64,000 bases of DNA from Klebsiella sp. BIGb0407 (GTDB lineage: Bacteria; Pseudomonadota; Gammaproteobacteria; Enterobacterales; Enterobacteriaceae), in contig NZ_JANUEQ010000007.1 in the NCBI RefSeq assembly GCF_024807845.1, forward strand, positions 124,001 to 188,000, read 5' to 3'. The notes under the pieces are model-generated. The model was not told the origin of the DNA. It ran no database searches and was given only the letters and a program-made list of their open reading frames with translations. Numbering within the stretch: position 1 is the stretch's first letter; the number at the start of each line of letters is the position of its first letter. Below are positions 27,769 through 39,744 of the stretch, one piece after another. A program made the position numbers and the translations under genes.

Positions 27769-28359
27769 ATGATAACCCTCGCTCTGATTGACGATCACCT
27801 GATCGTCCGTTCAGGTTTCGCCCAGTTACTGGCTCTGGAACCTGATTTTCAAGTGGTTGCTGAATTTGGTTCTGGTCGTGAAGCCTTGGCAGGCCTGCCA
27901 GGCCGTGGCGTGCAGGTGTGTATCTGTGATATTTCAATGCCTGATATTTCAGGGCTGGATCTACTCGGCCAGCTCCCTCAAGGCATGGCGACCATTATGC
28001 TGTCGGTACATGATAGCCCGGCCTTAATTGAACAGGCGTTAAAAGCCGGAGCGCGCGGATTTTTATCGAAACGCTGTAGCGCCGATGAACTGATCGCTGC
28101 TATCCATACCGTGGCTACCGGTGGCTGTTATCTGACATCTGATATTGCCCGAAAGCTGACCGTAGGGCGTCAGGATCCGCTGACCAAACGGGAACGTCAG
28201 GTTGCCGAAAAGCTGGCACAAGGTCTGGCGGTGAAAGAGATTGCCGCAGAACTCGGACTATCGCCGAAAACAGTCCATGTCCATCGGGCCAATTTAATGG
28301 AAAAACTCGACCTTCATAATGATGTTGAGCTGGCTCGTTATATGTTTGCTGGCTGGTAA
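27769..28359 (+). CDS. uhpA: UhpA, response regulator for hexose phosphate uptake
   Basis: A 196-residue NarL/FixJ-type regulator: a receiver domain with phosphorylatable Asp54 and conserved DD at 8-9, Lys in the FLSKRC loop, and a LuxR-type helix-turn-helix at about 135-190 ([15 protein letters not shown], then [17 protein letters not shown]). When phosphorylated by UhpB it activates uhpT. Its stop codon overlaps the uhpB start by one base. Confidence 0.97.
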   Translation: MITLALIDDHLIVRSGFAQLLALEPDFQVVAEFGSGREALAGLPGRGVQVCICDISMPDISGLDLLGQLPQGMATIMLSVHDSPALIEQALKAGARGFLSKRCSADELIAAIHTVATGGCYLTSDIARKLTVGRQDPLTKRERQVAEKLAQGLAVKEIAAELGLSPKTVHVHRANLMEKLDLHNDVELARYMFAGW

Positions 28360-29858
28360 TGCAAAGATTACTGACCCGGCTGGCGGGTATTATTGCCAGT
28401 TTCTTTACTTTTGCCGCCGCCTGGTTCTGCCTGTGGAGTATCAGCCTGCATCTGGTGGACAGCCCTGAACTGGCGGTACTGCTCTTCCCGTTCGGCTTAC
28501 GTATGGGGCTGATGCTGCAATGTCCGCGGAGATACTGGTTAGTTTTACTGGGCACTGAGTGGTTGTTACTGGGCTGGTTATCCGGGCTGGTTGAATTACC
28601 GCATCTGCCCTTTTTACTGATAGGCAGCCTGCTGAGTATGCTGCCGGTGGTCTTGACCGCTCATTATGCCGGTAGCCGTGACTGGCGTACTTTACTGCGT
28701 CAGGGCGCGGCACTGATTGCCGCCGCGTTGTTGCAGTCATTACCCTGGGTTGAACAGGGCGCTATGGCTCTGAATGTTTTACTCGTGACGCTGACCGGTA
28801 GCCTGACGTTATCACCCATCTGCCTGGTTATCTGGCACTATCTGACCAGCACCGTCTGGCAGCCACTGGGACCTGCTCTGGTCACCCAGCCCGTCAACTG
28901 GCGTGCGCGTCACTTGATCTGGTATCTGGTGCTGTTTGCTATCAGCCTCTGGTTACAGTTAGGGCTACCCGCCGATTTGGCGCGCTTTACTCCCTTTTGT
29001 CTGGCTCTGCCTATTATTGCCCTGGCCTGGCATTACGGCTGGCAGGGGGCACTCATTGCCACCCTGATGAATGCTATTGCGCTGATTGCCAGCCAGACAT
29101 GGCATGCCTACCCGCTTGATCTGCTGCTTTCATTGCTGGCTCAAAGTCTGACAGGACTGTTGCTGGGGGCCGGTATCCAGCGTCTGCGTGAGCTGAACCT
29201 GTCATTGCAAACTGAACTCCAGCGTAATCATCGGCTGGTGGAACGCCTGCTGGAAACAGAAGAGAGTGTCCGCCAGGATGTGGCGCGGGAACTCCATGAT
29301 GATATCGGGCAAACCATCACCGCGATTCGTACCCAGGCCAATATTGTCCAGCGACTGGCACGGGATAATCCTGGCATCAAACAGAGTGCAGGCCATATCG
29401 AACAGCTGTCGCTGGGCGTTTACGATTCAGTGCGCCGTTTACTCGGGCGCTTACGCCCGCGTCAGCTTGATGACTTAACCCTGGCGCAGGCTATCAGTGC
29501 CCTGGTGCGAGAAATGGAACTGGCCGGGCAGGGGATTGTCAGCCATATCGACTGGAAAATTGATGAGTCGGTACTCAGTGAAAGTCAGCGCGTCACGCTA
29601 TTTCGCATCTGTCAGGAGGGACTGAATAATATCGTCAAGCATGCGAATGCCCAGGCCGTGACGGTGCAAGGCTGGCAGCAAGACCAGCAGCTGATGCTGG
29701 TGATTGAAGATGATGGTAGCGGCTTGCCGGTCGATTCAGGGCAGCCTGGTTTTGGCCTGACAGGAATGCGTGAGCGCGTTTCCGCGCTGGGTGGAACATT
29801 GGCGATTTCTTGTACTCATGGAACGCGCGTCAGTGTAAATCTGCCATTAGGCGGCTAA
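28359..29858 (+). CDS. uhpB: UhpB, sensor histidine kinase
   Basis: A 499-residue inner-membrane kinase. About eight hydrophobic segments cover residues 5-275. The phosphorylated His313 in the [16 protein letters not shown]-box follows, then a GHKL ATPase domain with NNIVKHA and DDGSGLP motifs. It acts with UhpC to sense extracellular glucose 6-phosphate. The gene is coupled to uhpA (one-base overlap) and followed by uhpC after 12 bases. Confidence 0.97.
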   Translation: MQRLLTRLAGIIASFFTFAAAWFCLWSISLHLVDSPELAVLLFPFGLRMGLMLQCPRRYWLVLLGTEWLLLGWLSGLVELPHLPFLLIGSLLSMLPVVLTAHYAGSRDWRTLLRQGAALIAAALLQSLPWVEQGAMALNVLLVTLTGSLTLSPICLVIWHYLTSTVWQPLGPALVTQPVNWRARHLIWYLVLFAISLWLQLGLPADLARFTPFCLALPIIALAWHYGWQGALIATLMNAIALIASQTWHAYPLDLLLSLLAQSLTGLLLGAGIQRLRELNLSLQTELQRNHRLVERLLETEESVRQDVARELHDDIGQTITAIRTQANIVQRLARDNPGIKQSAGHIEQLSLGVYDSVRRLLGRLRPRQLDDLTLAQAISALVREMELAGQGIVSHIDWKIDESVLSESQRVTLFRICQEGLNNIVKHANAQAVTVQGWQQDQQLMLVIEDDGSGLPVDSGQPGFGLTGMRERVSALGGTLAISCTHGTRVSVNLPLGG

Positions 29859-29870
29859 GAGAAATAAATT

Positions 29871-31193
29871 ATGCTCAGTTTTTTAAAAGTCCCCGACAAT
29901 ATTCAGCCCCTCAGTTCTAAAACTGAAATCGATACCCGCTATCGCTACTGGCGCAGACATATTCTGCTGACTATCTGGCTGGGCTACGCGTTGTTCTATT
30001 TCACCCGCAAAGGATTCAATGCGGTCGTTCCGGAAATCCTTGCCACAGGGGTGATGACGCGAACCGATATTGGTCTGCTGGCGACGCTGTTTTATATGAC
30101 CTACGGCTTATCAAAATTTCTGTCCGGTATTGTCAGTGACCGCTCCAATGCCCGTTATTTTATGGGGATCGGGCTGATAGCGACCGGGGTGATTAATATC
30201 CTGTTTGGTTTTTCCACCTCGCTATGGGCCTTTGCTTCGCTATGGGTTCTGAACGCTTTCTTCCAGGCTTGGGGGTCACCGGTATGCGCCCGTCTGTTGA
30301 CGACCTGGTACTCGCGTACCGAGCGCGGTGGCTGGTGGGCGCTGTGGAACACCGCCCATAATATCGGTGGGGCATTAATTCCTATGATGATGGGTGCGGT
30401 CGCTCTGCACTATGGCTGGCGTAGCGGCATGATGATTGCCGGGGTGATGGCGATTATCGGCGGCTTATTTGTGTGCTGGCGTCTGCGTGACCGTCCGCAG
30501 AGTCTGGGTCTGCCAGCAGTTGGTGAGTGGCGGCAGGATGCGCTCGATATTGCTCAGCAGCAGGAAGGGCTTGGGCTGACACAAAAAGAGATCCTCTACA
30601 AATATGTGCTGGGTAACCCGTATATTTGGTTGTTATCTCTGTGCTATGTGCTGGTCTATATCGTCCGGGCGGCGATTAATGACTGGGGCAACCTGTATAT
30701 GACGGAAACCCTTGATGTGGGGTTAGTAACCGCTAACTCCGCAGTGACGATGTTTGAACTGGGCGGATTTATTGGTGCGCTGGTGGCGGGCTGGGGTTCC
30801 GATAAGCTGTTTAATGGTAACCGCGGGCCGATGAATCTTATTTTTGCCGCGGGTATTTTGCTTTCGGTTGGCTCCCTGTGGCTGATGCCGTTTCACACTT
30901 ATGTGATGCAGGCCGCCTGCTTTTTTACCATCGGCTTTTTTGTCTTTGGCCCACAAATGCTGATTGGTATGGCAGCGGCAGAATGCTCTCATAAAGACGC
31001 AGCAGGGGCAGCCACCGGGTTTGTTGGCTTATTCGCTTATCTTGGGGCATCGCTTGCTGGCTGGCCGCTGGCATGGGTTATCAATATCTGGTCCTGGAAC
31101 GGCTTTTTTGTCGTGATATCGATTGCAGCCGGAATTTCAGCGCTATTTTTACTCCCCTTTTTAAATGCTCAGGCGCCGCGAAGCTCCCGGTGA
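29871..31193 (+). CDS. uhpC: UhpC, membrane glucose-6-phosphate sensor
   Basis: A 440-residue MFS protein with twelve predicted helices, related to UhpT and GlpT. The sugar-phosphate antiporter signature region and the RKGFNAVVPE segment of helix 1 are present. UhpC binds external glucose 6-phosphate and signals to UhpB, with weak transport activity of its own. It is the last gene of uhpABC; uhpT follows after 142 bases with its own promoter. Confidence 0.96.
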   Translation: MLSFLKVPDNIQPLSSKTEIDTRYRYWRRHILLTIWLGYALFYFTRKGFNAVVPEILATGVMTRTDIGLLATLFYMTYGLSKFLSGIVSDRSNARYFMGIGLIATGVINILFGFSTSLWAFASLWVLNAFFQAWGSPVCARLLTTWYSRTERGGWWALWNTAHNIGGALIPMMMGAVALHYGWRSGMMIAGVMAIIGGLFVCWRLRDRPQSLGLPAVGEWRQDALDIAQQQEGLGLTQKEILYKYVLGNPYIWLLSLCYVLVYIVRAAINDWGNLYMTETLDVGLVTANSAVTMFELGGFIGALVAGWGSDKLFNGNRGPMNLIFAAGILLSVGSLWLMPFHTYVMQAACFFTIGFFVFGPQMLIGMAAAECSHKDAAGAATGFVGLFAYLGASLAGWPLAWVINIWSWNGFFVVISIAAGISALFLLPFLNAQAPRSSR

Positions 31194-31255
31194 ATGTGAT
31201 TTACCTCACCCTTTTAGACTGATTATTCAGAAACTAGGATATTTTCTCGATCCAA

Positions 31256-31273
31256 CCTGGAAGCCATCCCAGG
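31256..31273. promoter_or_regulatory. Possible UhpA site upstream of uhpT
   Basis: The inverted repeat CCTGG-N8-CCAGG lies about 65-80 bases before the uhpT ATG, in the uhpC-uhpT gap where UhpA should bind. The match is by position and dyad form only. Confidence 0.35.
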
Positions 31274-31335
31274 CCATATCAGCGGCTGATTTTTACAATA
31301 TCGGTATTAGGTCGATATTTTAATCAGGAAAACCC

Positions 31336-32724
31336 ATGCTGAATTTTTTAAACCAGGTGCGTAAACCGACCCTGGATCTGCCGTTAGAAATACGGCGGAA
31401 GATGTGGTTCAAACCCTTTATGCAGTCCTACCTGGTGGTTTTTATCGGCTACCTGGCGATGTATTTAATTCGTAAGAATTTCAATATTGCGCAAAACGAC
31501 ATGATCTCGACCTATGGTCTGAGCATGACTCAATTAGGCATGATAGGACTGGGCTTTTCGATTACCTATGGCGTTGGTAAGACCCTGGTGTCCTATTACG
31601 CTGACGGTAAAAATACCAAACAATTCCTGCCCTTTATGCTGATCCTCTCGGCGATTTGTATGCTGGGTTTCAGCGCCAGTATGGGAAGTGGTTCAGTCAG
31701 TTTGTTCCTGATGATAGCCTTTTATTCTCTCAGCGGTTTCTTCCAGAGTACCGGTGGTTCCTGTAGTTACTCGACGATTACCAAATGGACCCCACGCCGT
31801 AAGCGCGGTAGCTATCTGGGCATGTGGAATATCTCCCATAACCTTGGTGGCGCGGGTGCGGCCGGCGTCGCGTTATTTGGGGCTAACGTTCTGTTTGATG
31901 GCCATGTCATCGGCATGTTTATCTTCCCGTCAATTATTGCCCTGATTATTGGCTTTATTGCTCTGCGTTACGGTAATGACTCCCCGGAAGCCTACGGTCT
32001 GGGTAAAGCGGAAGAGCTGTTTGATGAACAGCTGAGTGACGAAGATAAAGAAACTGAAGATTCGTCGATGACCAAATGGCAGATCTTTGTCGAATATGTT
32101 CTGAAAAACAAAGTCATCTGGTTACTCTGCTTTGCCAACATCTTCCTGTATGTTGTGCGTATCGGGGTGGATCAGTGGTCAACGGTCTATGCTTACCAGG
32201 AGCTGAAACTCTCCAAAGAAGTCGCGATTCAAGGCTTCACCCTGTTTGAAGTCGGGGCGCTGGTGGGAACACTGCTGTGGGGCTGGTTGTCTGACCTGGC
32301 TAACGGGCGTCGTGCTCTGGTGGCCTGTATCGCTCTGAGCCTGATTATTGTGACCCTGGGCGTCTATCAGCATGCCAGCAACCAATATGTCTACCTGGCG
32401 TCACTGTTTGCCCTTGGCTTCCTGATCTTTGGCCCACAATTATTGATTGGTGTGGCAGCGGTAGGATTCGTGCCTAAAAAGGCCATCAGTGCTGCAGACG
32501 GTATCAAAGGCACCTTTGCCTATTTGATTGGCGATAGCTTCGCTAAACTGGGTCTGGGTATGATTGCTGACGGTACGCCAATCTTTGGTCTTACCGGCTG
32601 GGCCGGTACCTTTGCAGCCCTGGATGCAGCAGCAATAGGCTGTATTGCCCTGATGGCTATCGTTGCGATTCTGGAAGAGCGTAAAATTCGTCGTCTGAAA
32701 AAGGCAGCTTCCGTGAGCGCGTAA
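31336..32724 (+). CDS. uhpT: UhpT, hexose phosphate antiporter
   Basis: A 462-residue MFS organophosphate:phosphate antiporter that takes up glucose 6-phosphate and related sugar phosphates, and also fosfomycin. The [14 protein letters not shown] helix-1 segment with the essential Arg and the long central cytoplasmic loop near residue 230 are present. It is expressed when UhpABC detects external hexose phosphate. In E. coli the uhp cluster lies elsewhere on the chromosome, so this position between miaE and yjgM is a rearrangement relative to K-12. Confidence 0.97.
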   Translation: MLNFLNQVRKPTLDLPLEIRRKMWFKPFMQSYLVVFIGYLAMYLIRKNFNIAQNDMISTYGLSMTQLGMIGLGFSITYGVGKTLVSYYADGKNTKQFLPFMLILSAICMLGFSASMGSGSVSLFLMIAFYSLSGFFQSTGGSCSYSTITKWTPRRKRGSYLGMWNISHNLGGAGAAGVALFGANVLFDGHVIGMFIFPSIIALIIGFIALRYGNDSPEAYGLGKAEELFDEQLSDEDKETEDSSMTKWQIFVEYVLKNKVIWLLCFANIFLYVVRIGVDQWSTVYAYQELKLSKEVAIQGFTLFEVGALVGTLLWGWLSDLANGRRALVACIALSLIIVTLGVYQHASNQYVYLASLFALGFLIFGPQLLIGVAAVGFVPKKAISAADGIKGTFAYLIGDSFAKLGLGMIADGTPIFGLTGWAGTFAALDAAAIGCIALMAIVAILEERKIRRLKKAASVSA

Positions 32725-32748
32725 CTGAACTGAATTAAATTAACGAGA

Positions 32749-32780
32749 ACAGCCAGGGGATATCCTCTGGCTGTTTTGTT
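32749..32780. terminator. Terminator between uhpT and yjgM
   Basis: Arms ACAGCCAG and CTGGCTGT with inner pairing, followed on the plus strand by TTTTGTTTT. It sits between convergent genes. Confidence 0.8.
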
Positions 32781-32798
32781 TTATCGGATGAGAGAGTA

Positions 32799-33308
32799 TT
32801 ACAAGGGTTTGAGCATTCTCACTTCACAATCCACATGGCCGGTAAAGCCCAGTGGTTCATCAATATGGACAAAACCTAAGTGTTCATATAACCCAATCGC
32901 CTCTTTCAGAAAGGCGGTTGTCTCAAGGTAACAGTGCTTAAAACCTTGTTCCCGAGCGTAATCCATTGCCAGTAGCGCCAATTTTTTGGCTAACCCTTTG
33001 CCACGTACCACAGAGGAGAAATACATTTTCTGTAATTCACAGGTATCAGGCTGGCTGCATATCAGTGGGGCGACACCTCCGCCACCGACCACTTCGCCGT
33101 TATATTCCACCACCCAGAATGCGAACCCCGGTTTGCTATAAACCTGATACAGCTCGTCGAGATCGGGGTCGGCAACGGTATAACCTTTATCGGCCGTTAA
33201 ACCATATTCAGCTGAAACCTGGCGAATAACCCGCGCGATAGCCGGATTATCATCGGGCGCTATCCGGCGCAACAGGCATTGGGGTTCAGCCAGTCTGGCA
33301 AGACTCAT
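32799..33308 (-). CDS. yjgM: YjgM, GNAT family N-acetyltransferase
   Basis: A 169-residue GNAT-fold acetyltransferase matching E. coli YjgM in [20 protein letters not shown] and ELQKMYF. The acetyl-CoA loop is the RGKGLAKKL segment at about residue 114, followed by [20 protein letters not shown]. The substrate is not established here. It lies upstream of nothing obvious and is monocistronic between uhpT and valS. Confidence 0.9.
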   Translation of the reverse strand: MSLARLAEPQCLLRRIAPDDNPAIARVIRQVSAEYGLTADKGYTVADPDLDELYQVYSKPGFAFWVVEYNGEVVGGGGVAPLICSQPDTCELQKMYFSSVVRGKGLAKKLALLAMDYAREQGFKHCYLETTAFLKEAIGLYEHLGFVHIDEPLGFTGHVDCEVRMLKPL

Positions 33309-33402
33309 ACATCGCTCTTTTGAAAGTAAGAAAACATTATGACGTCAAAATTATCCCGGGCGGGACCTATTATTATTTTACTTATTTTGGCGTGCAAGAA
33401 AG

Positions 33403-33436
33403 ACTGCCCGGAGAAATACTCGACTTCTGCGGGCAG
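33403..33436 (-). terminator. Terminator after valS
   Basis: CTGCCCG and CGGGCAG arms lie just beyond the valS stop; the minus strand continues with TCTTTCTT. Confidence 0.65.
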
Positions 33437-33449
33437 CTGCTTTAGCTAA

Positions 33450-36305
33450 TTACAGTGCAGCAATCACCGATTGTTGCTCAATAAGTTTGGCCTTAGCATC
33501 AGCGTAACCGTCCAGCTTTTCACGCTCTTTAGTGATTACTGCTTCCGGTGCGCGAGCAACAAAACCTTCGTTAGACAGTTTGCTCTCGATACGCCCGATT
33601 TCAGCTTCCACTTTAGCGACTTCTTTTGCCAGACGCGCCAGTTCAGCATCTTTATCGATAAACCCAGCCATTGGGATCAGCAGCTCAGCACCATCAATAA
33701 TCTTGGTAACAGACGCCGGGCCTTTATCGCTGGCAGGCAAAATAGTGATGCTATCGAGACGTGCCAGATTCAGCAGGAAGCTACGGTTTTCATTCACCCG
33801 ACGTTCTACTTCAGCGCTGGCTCCACGCAGCAGAACATCCAGCGGTTTACCTGGAGAGATATTCATTTCTGCACGAATGTTACGGACTGCAATAATCGCT
33901 TGCTTCAGCCATTCGGTATCGGCCAGAGCCTGAGTATCATCAAGGCTTGCATCAAACGCCGGGAAAGGTTGCAGCATAATAGTGTCTGCGGTAATACCTT
34001 TCAGCATTTTCACGCGCTGCCAGATGGTTTCCGTGATAAACGGAATGATTGGGTGCGCCAGGCGCAACAAACCTTCCAGCACGTTCACCAGCGTATTACG
34101 CGTTCCGCGCAGCTCCGCTTCAGAACCACCGTTCATGACCGGCTTGGTCAGCTCCAGATACCAGTCACAGAACTGGTTCCAGGTGAATTCATACAGAATG
34201 TTAGCTGCGATATCAAAGCGATAGTTATCCAGCGCTTCACGGTAAGCTTTTACCGTACGGTTAAACTCAGCGAGGATCCAGTTATCTGCCAGGGACAGGA
34301 CTAATTCACCGCCGTTAAAGCCGCAATCCTGCTCTTCGGTATTCATCAGCACGAAACGACTGGCGTTCCACAGCTTATTACAGAAGTTGCGATAACCTTC
34401 CAGGCGTTTCATGTCCCAGTTGATATCGCGGCCGGTAGAAGCGAGGGCCGCCAGAGTAAAGCGCAGAGCGTCAGTACCGTGCGGCTCAATGCCGTTCGGG
34501 AACTGTTTTTCGGTACGTTTACGGATTTTCTCAGCCATTTGCGGCTGCATCATATTGCCGGTACGTTTTTCCAGCAGATCTTCCAGCGAAATACCGTCAA
34601 CCATATCCAGCGGGTCAATGACGTTACCCTTAGACTTGGACATTTTCTGCCCTTCATCATCACGGATAAGCCCGGTCATATAGATAGTTTTAAACGGTAT
34701 CTGCGGCTTGCCGTCTTCATCTTTGATGAAATGCATGGTCAGCATGATCATGCGCGCAATCCAGAAGAAGATAATATCGAAGCCACTGACCATCACGCTG
34801 GTTGGGTGGAAGGTACGCAGTGCTTCGGTGTTTTCTGGCCAGCCCAGCGTGGAGAACGTCCACAGACCGGAAGAGAACCAGGTATCCAGAACGTCTTCGT
34901 CCTGATTCAGCACTACATCCGCTGCCAGATTATTCTCCGCGCGAACTTCGGCTTCATCACGACCGACATAGACATTACCCTGGTCATCATACCAGGCAGG
35001 GATACGGTGTCCCCACCACAGCTGACGGGAGATACACCAGTCCTGAATATCACGCATCCAGGAGAAATACATATTCTCGTACTGTTTTGGTACGAACTGG
35101 ATATCACCTTGCTCAACCGCTTCCACGGCGACTTTTGCCAGCGGGGCAGTACGCACATACCACTGATCGGTCAGCATTGGCTCAATGACGACACCACCAC
35201 GATCGCCGTAAGGCACGGTTAAGTCGTGGGGTTTTATTTCATCCAGCAGGCCGAGTTCGTCAAAGGCGGCAACTACGGCTTTACGGGCAGCAAAACGCTC
35301 AAGGTTCTGGAACGCTGCAGGAATATCACAGCTGTAGAACGTTGAAGTCTCACCGTTGGTATCAAATACTTCTGCCATATCACGGATATCACCGTCGAAG
35401 GTCAGAATGTTGATCATCGGTAACTGATGGCGACGACCGACTTCATAGTCATTGAAGTCATGGGCAGGGGTGATTTTTACACAACCGGTGCCTTTTTCCA
35501 TGTCCGCATGTTCATCCCCGACAATCGGGATCCGGCGGTTGGTCAACGGCAGAGTCAGATATTTACCGATCAGATCTTTATAGCGCGGATCTTCAGGATT
35601 CACGGCAACGCCGGTATCACCCAGCACCGTTTCCGGACGTGTAGTAGCAACCACCAGATAGTCTTTGCCATCGCTGGTTTTCGCGCCATCGGCTAACGGG
35701 TAACGCAGATGCCACATGGAACCTTTAGACTCACGGTTTTCCACTTCCAAGTCGGAAATAGCAGTGCGCAGTTTTGGATCCCAGTTAACCAGGCGTTTGC
35801 CACGGTAGATCAAATCTTCTTTATACAGACGAACGAACACTTCTTTGACCGCGTTAGACAAGCCCGCGTCCATGGTGAAACGTTCACGCTCCCAGTCCAC
35901 AGAGTTGCCGAGGCGACGCATCTGACGGGTAATGGTACCGCCAGACTCTGCTTTCCATTGCCAGATTTTCTCGATAAAAGCATCACGACCGTAGTCATGG
36001 CGGGTTTTACCTTCTTCGGCAGCAATTTTACGCTCGACCACCATTTGAGTGGCGATACCCGCATGGTCGGTACCCGCTTGCCACAAGGTATTTTTACCCT
36101 GCATACGCTGGTAACGGATCATGGTGTCCATGATGGTTTGCTGGAAGGCGTGACCCATATGCAAACTACCGGTGACATTCGGCGGCGGGATCATGATGCA
36201 GAAGCTTTCCTGGCTTTCATCGCCATTGGGTTTAAAGTAGCCTTGCTGTTCCCAGTGCTCGTAAAGCGGCTGTTCGATATCTTGCGGGTTATATGTCTTT
36301 TCCAT
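33450..36305 (-). CDS. valS: ValS, valyl-tRNA synthetase
   Basis: A 951-residue class I aminoacyl-tRNA synthetase that charges tRNA-Val. The ATP-site motifs [13 protein letters not shown] (HIGH-like) at about 40-52 and KMSKSKGN (KMSKS) at about residue 553 are intact. So are the large editing domain with its [10 protein letters not shown] motif and the C-terminal coiled-coil arm rich in Ala, Lys and Glu. Length equals E. coli ValS. It starts 6 bases after holC and is likely cotranscribed with it. Confidence 0.98.
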   Translation of the reverse strand: MEKTYNPQDIEQPLYEHWEQQGYFKPNGDESQESFCIMIPPPNVTGSLHMGHAFQQTIMDTMIRYQRMQGKNTLWQAGTDHAGIATQMVVERKIAAEEGKTRHDYGRDAFIEKIWQWKAESGGTITRQMRRLGNSVDWERERFTMDAGLSNAVKEVFVRLYKEDLIYRGKRLVNWDPKLRTAISDLEVENRESKGSMWHLRYPLADGAKTSDGKDYLVVATTRPETVLGDTGVAVNPEDPRYKDLIGKYLTLPLTNRRIPIVGDEHADMEKGTGCVKITPAHDFNDYEVGRRHQLPMINILTFDGDIRDMAEVFDTNGETSTFYSCDIPAAFQNLERFAARKAVVAAFDELGLLDEIKPHDLTVPYGDRGGVVIEPMLTDQWYVRTAPLAKVAVEAVEQGDIQFVPKQYENMYFSWMRDIQDWCISRQLWWGHRIPAWYDDQGNVYVGRDEAEVRAENNLAADVVLNQDEDVLDTWFSSGLWTFSTLGWPENTEALRTFHPTSVMVSGFDIIFFWIARMIMLTMHFIKDEDGKPQIPFKTIYMTGLIRDDEGQKMSKSKGNVIDPLDMVDGISLEDLLEKRTGNMMQPQMAEKIRKRTEKQFPNGIEPHGTDALRFTLAALASTGRDINWDMKRLEGYRNFCNKLWNASRFVLMNTEEQDCGFNGGELVLSLADNWILAEFNRTVKAYREALDNYRFDIAANILYEFTWNQFCDWYLELTKPVMNGGSEAELRGTRNTLVNVLEGLLRLAHPIIPFITETIWQRVKMLKGITADTIMLQPFPAFDASLDDTQALADTEWLKQAIIAVRNIRAEMNISPGKPLDVLLRGASAEVERRVNENRSFLLNLARLDSITILPASDKGPASVTKIIDGAELLIPMAGFIDKDAELARLAKEVAKVEAEIGRIESKLSNEGFVARAPEAVITKEREKLDGYADAKAKLIEQQSVIAAL

Positions 36306-36311
36306 GGTCTG

Positions 36312-36770
36312 CTATGTCGTTCCCGGCGGGGTATAGGTCGCCGTAGTCAAGTGGAAACCGGCAACGCGATAGGCTTTATAGCGTTCGCGGGCCAGTTGTT
36401 TCTGGGATGCTTCGTCAGGAACGAAGTCTATCACTTCAAGGAAAGCGGTGGCAAAATCTGCGAACCAGGGCAGCAAACTGATCAACACATCTCTAGGTGT
36501 GCTGCCGCGACGTTCCGGCCATGCCAGTTCAACCGGTGCGCCGTAACGAGGGCCTTCTCCGGCCAGATTATGGGGCACAAAGGCCGCAACCTCACGCTGC
36601 CAGAGCGCTTCATCCAGGCGTATTGCCTGTTCTTCATTTTCGCAGGCGACCAGTACCCGTTTACCGGCACGAAATTTTTCTGCCGCCAGCTCACACACCA
36701 GTTGCTCAACCGCGTTGAGGCCATTGCGCTGGGTGTCGTTATCGAGCAGATAAAAGGTCGTGTTTTTCAT
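36312..36770 (-). CDS. holC: HolC, DNA polymerase III chi subunit
   Basis: A 152-residue clamp-loader accessory protein that links the polymerase III holoenzyme to single-strand-binding protein. MKNTTFYLLDND at the start and FVPHNLAGEGPRYGAPVELAW in the middle match E. coli HolC (147). It lies between pepA and valS as in E. coli. Confidence 0.96.
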   Translation of the reverse strand: MKNTTFYLLDNDTQRNGLNAVEQLVCELAAEKFRAGKRVLVACENEEQAIRLDEALWQREVAAFVPHNLAGEGPRYGAPVELAWPERRGSTPRDVLISLLPWFADFATAFLEVIDFVPDEASQKQLARERYKAYRVAGFHLTTATYTPPGTT

Positions 36771-36857
36771 GGGGTCCGTTTTAGCCTGTTGATATTAGTT
36801 ATGGCAGCCTGAACCCAAGTCCGGGCTGCCATACATCATGCCATTACTGGCGATGAT

Positions 36858-38369
36858 TTACTCTTCGCCGTTAAATCCGGCGCGGTTCAGTAAGAACTGA
36901 GACAACAGCGCAACCGGACGACCCGTCGCACCTTTGGCTCTGCCTGAACGCCATGCTGTACCCGCGATATCCAGGTGTGCCCAATTATACTTGCGTGCAA
37001 AGCGTGACAGGAAGCAGGCTGCGGTGATAGCTCCGCCAGGACGACCGCCAATATTTGCCATATCGGCAAAATTAGAGTCTAACTGATCCTGGAACTCATC
37101 CGCCATCGGCAGACGCCAGGCGCGGTCACCGGCCTGTTCAGAAGCACTTACCAGCTCGTGTGCCAGTGGATTATGGTTCGACATGAGTCCGGTAATATGA
37201 TGGCCAAGGGCAATCACACAGGCACCGGTCAGGGTCGCAACGTCAATCACCACTTCTGGCTCAAAGCGTTCAACGTAGGTCAGTACATCACAGAGTACCA
37301 GACGGCCTTCGGCATCGGTATTCAGAACTTCAACGGTCTGGCCGGACATGGTGGTGAGGACATCACCCGGACGATAAGCGCGACCGCCAGGCATATTTTC
37401 ACAGCCCGCGAGGATACCGACAACATTCAGCGGTAAACCGAGTTCTGCCACCATGCGCATCACGCCATACACCGACGCCGCTCCGCACATATCGTACTTC
37501 ATTTCGTCCATGCCTTCGGCAGGTTTAATGGAAATACCGCCGGAGTCGAAGGTGAGTCCTTTACCAACAAGCACGATTGGACGAGCGTCAGGATCGGCAT
37601 TACCTTTATACTCAATCACCGACATCAGTGATTCGTTCTGTGAACCTGCGCCAACCGCCAGATAAGAGTGCATACCTAACTCTTTCATCTGCTGTTCGCC
37701 AATCACACGTGTCACGATATTGGTGCTAAATGAGTCTGCTAACTGACGTGCCTGGGAAGCCAGATACGCGGCGTTACAAATATTAGGCGGCATATTGCCT
37801 AAATCTTTGGCAGCCTTAATACCTGAAGAGATGGCCAGGCCGTGCGAAATAGCACGTTCACCGCAGGTCAGTTCGCGGCGAGTCGGGACATTGAAGACCA
37901 TTTTACGCAGTGGGCGACGTGGCTCGCTTTTGTTGGTTTTCAACTGATCGAAGCTATACAGCGTCTCTTTTGCTGTTTCTACCGCCTGGCGCACTTTCCA
38001 GTAGGTGTTACGCCCTTTAACGTGCAGCTCGGTAAGGAAACAGACCGCTTCCATCGACCCGGTGTCATTAAGGGTATTGATGGTTTTTTGAATCACTTGT
38101 TTAAACTGGCGCTCGTCCAGCTCACGCTCTTTACCACAACCAACAAGTAAAACGCGCTCGGACAACACGTTGGGTACGTGATGCAGCAACAAGGTTTGCC
38201 CCGGCTTCCCTTCAAGCTCACCACGACGCAGCAGGGCGCTGATGTAGCCATCGCTGATTTTATCGAGTTGTTCGGCTATCGGGGACAGGCGACGCGGTTC
38301 AAAAACTCCGACAACGATACATGCACTACGCTGTTTTTCGGGGCTACCGCTTTTTACACTGAACTCCAT
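36858..38369 (-). CDS. pepA: PepA, leucyl aminopeptidase / DNA-binding protein
   Basis: A 503-residue M17 aminopeptidase with two metal ions. The [20 protein letters not shown] and [12 protein letters not shown] motifs (metal ligands and catalytic Lys/Arg) are intact. In E. coli PepA is also XerB, an accessory factor in cer recombination and carAB regulation. It is divergent from lptF and upstream of holC. Confidence 0.98.
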   Translation of the reverse strand: MEFSVKSGSPEKQRSACIVVGVFEPRRLSPIAEQLDKISDGYISALLRRGELEGKPGQTLLLHHVPNVLSERVLLVGCGKERELDERQFKQVIQKTINTLNDTGSMEAVCFLTELHVKGRNTYWKVRQAVETAKETLYSFDQLKTNKSEPRRPLRKMVFNVPTRRELTCGERAISHGLAISSGIKAAKDLGNMPPNICNAAYLASQARQLADSFSTNIVTRVIGEQQMKELGMHSYLAVGAGSQNESLMSVIEYKGNADPDARPIVLVGKGLTFDSGGISIKPAEGMDEMKYDMCGAASVYGVMRMVAELGLPLNVVGILAGCENMPGGRAYRPGDVLTTMSGQTVEVLNTDAEGRLVLCDVLTYVERFEPEVVIDVATLTGACVIALGHHITGLMSNHNPLAHELVSASEQAGDRAWRLPMADEFQDQLDSNFADMANIGGRPGGAITAACFLSRFARKYNWAHLDIAGTAWRSGRAKGATGRPVALLSQFLLNRAGFNGEE

Positions 38370-38643
38370 GCACTACGCTCCTGAATCTTAAAGACAACGG
38401 CGGGGAGGAAAGGCTAGAATTGAAGCCTTGTTAACTCATGTCCGCTGTTGCGATGACTTCGTGTTAATCTTAACGGATAGTTTTATACGCTTTTAGGTTC
38501 GTCTTAGCATTACCCTGGAGCGATACTTCGCCGGGCTTTTTAATCTTAGCGATGTTTTCGACGATTAAAGAGAATAAATGACCTATAAGCGATGAAACAA
38601 GCAATTTTCCTGCAAAAGAACTCGTTTTTACAGGTGTATTAAT

Positions 38644-39744
38644 GTGATTATCATAAGATATCTGGTTCGTGAGACACTCAAGAGCCAATTGGCTATCCTT
38701 TTTATCCTGTTACTGATCTTCTTTTGTCAGAAGTTAGTGAGGATCCTCGGGGCCGCAGTTGATGGTGAGATACCCACTCACCTGGTGCTGTCGCTCTTAG
38801 GCTTAGGGGTGCCTGAAATGGCACAACTGATCCTGCCACTAAGCCTTTTCTTGGGTTTATTGATGACATTGGGGCGATTATACACCGAAAGTGAAATAAC
38901 GGTGATGCATGCCTGCGGCTTAGGCAAATCGGTGTTAGTCAAAGCTGCGATGATACTTGCGCTGTTTACCGGTGCCGTTGCCACAGTCAATGTGATGTGG
39001 CTCAGCCCTTGGTCGGCGCGTTATCAGGAAGAGGTGCTGGCGGAAGCGAAAGCTAACCCGGGCGTTGCGGCTCTGGCACAAGGGCAATTCCAGCAAACCA
39101 GTGACGGCCGTTCGGTATTGTTTATCGAAAATGTTAAGGGTGCGAATTTCCAGGATGTGTTCCTGGCCCAGACACGACCGAGTGGTAATACCCGCCCGTC
39201 GGTTGTGGTGGCGGATGCCGGTCAGCTTTCTGTTCGTGCTGACGGTTCACAGGTGGTGACCTTAAATGCGGGAACGCGTTTTGAAGGAACGGCACTGCTG
39301 CGTGACTTCCGTATCACCGACTTTAAAGATTATCAGGCGGTTGTCGGCCATCAGAACGTGGTGCTTGACCCCTCGAATACCAGCCAGATGGATATGTCTA
39401 AGCTGTGGAACAGTAATGAACCTGAACTGCGGGCTGAGTTACACTGGCGTATCACTTTGATTATGTCGGTTATCATTATGGCGCTGATGGTTGTTCCATT
39501 AAGTGTCGTGAACCCGCGTCAGGGTCGCGTTCTCTCAATGCTGCCAGCAATGCTGTTATATCTGGTGTTCTTCCTGCTACAAAGTTCTCTGCGTTCCAGC
39601 GCCTCCAATGGCCGAATCGATCCGATGCTGGGGATGTGGGGCGTTAATCTGCTGTATCTGCTATTAGCGATAGCATTAAACCTCTGGGATACAGTACCCG
39701 TGCGTAAAGTACGTGCCCGCTTTAGCAGCAAAGGAGCGGTATAA
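38644..39744 (+). CDS. lptF: LptF, LPS export permease
   Basis: A 366-residue inner-membrane subunit of the LptB2FGC transporter that extracts LPS for delivery to the outer membrane. Three helices at each end flank a periplasmic jellyroll domain at about 105-265. Translation starts at a GTG (38644) giving MIIIRYLVRETLKSQLAIL, as in E. coli. lptG begins directly after the stop, so the two are coupled. Confidence 0.97.
   Translation: MIIIRYLVRETLKSQLAILFILLLIFFCQKLVRILGAAVDGEIPTHLVLSLLGLGVPEMAQLILPLSLFLGLLMTLGRLYTESEITVMHACGLGKSVLVKAAMILALFTGAVATVNVMWLSPWSARYQEEVLAEAKANPGVAALAQGQFQQTSDGRSVLFIENVKGANFQDVFLAQTRPSGNTRPSVVVADAGQLSVRADGSQVVTLNAGTRFEGTALLRDFRITDFKDYQAVVGHQNVVLDPSNTSQMDMSKLWNSNEPELRAELHWRITLIMSVIIMALMVVPLSVVNPRQGRVLSMLPAMLLYLVFFLLQSSLRSSASNGRIDPMLGMWGVNLLYLLLAIALNLWDTVPVRKVRARFSSKGAV

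Noticed and set aside
35709-36812. 367-codon plus-strand frame opposite valS and holC
   Set aside because: It overlaps two essential conserved genes in antisense and arises from their codon bias.
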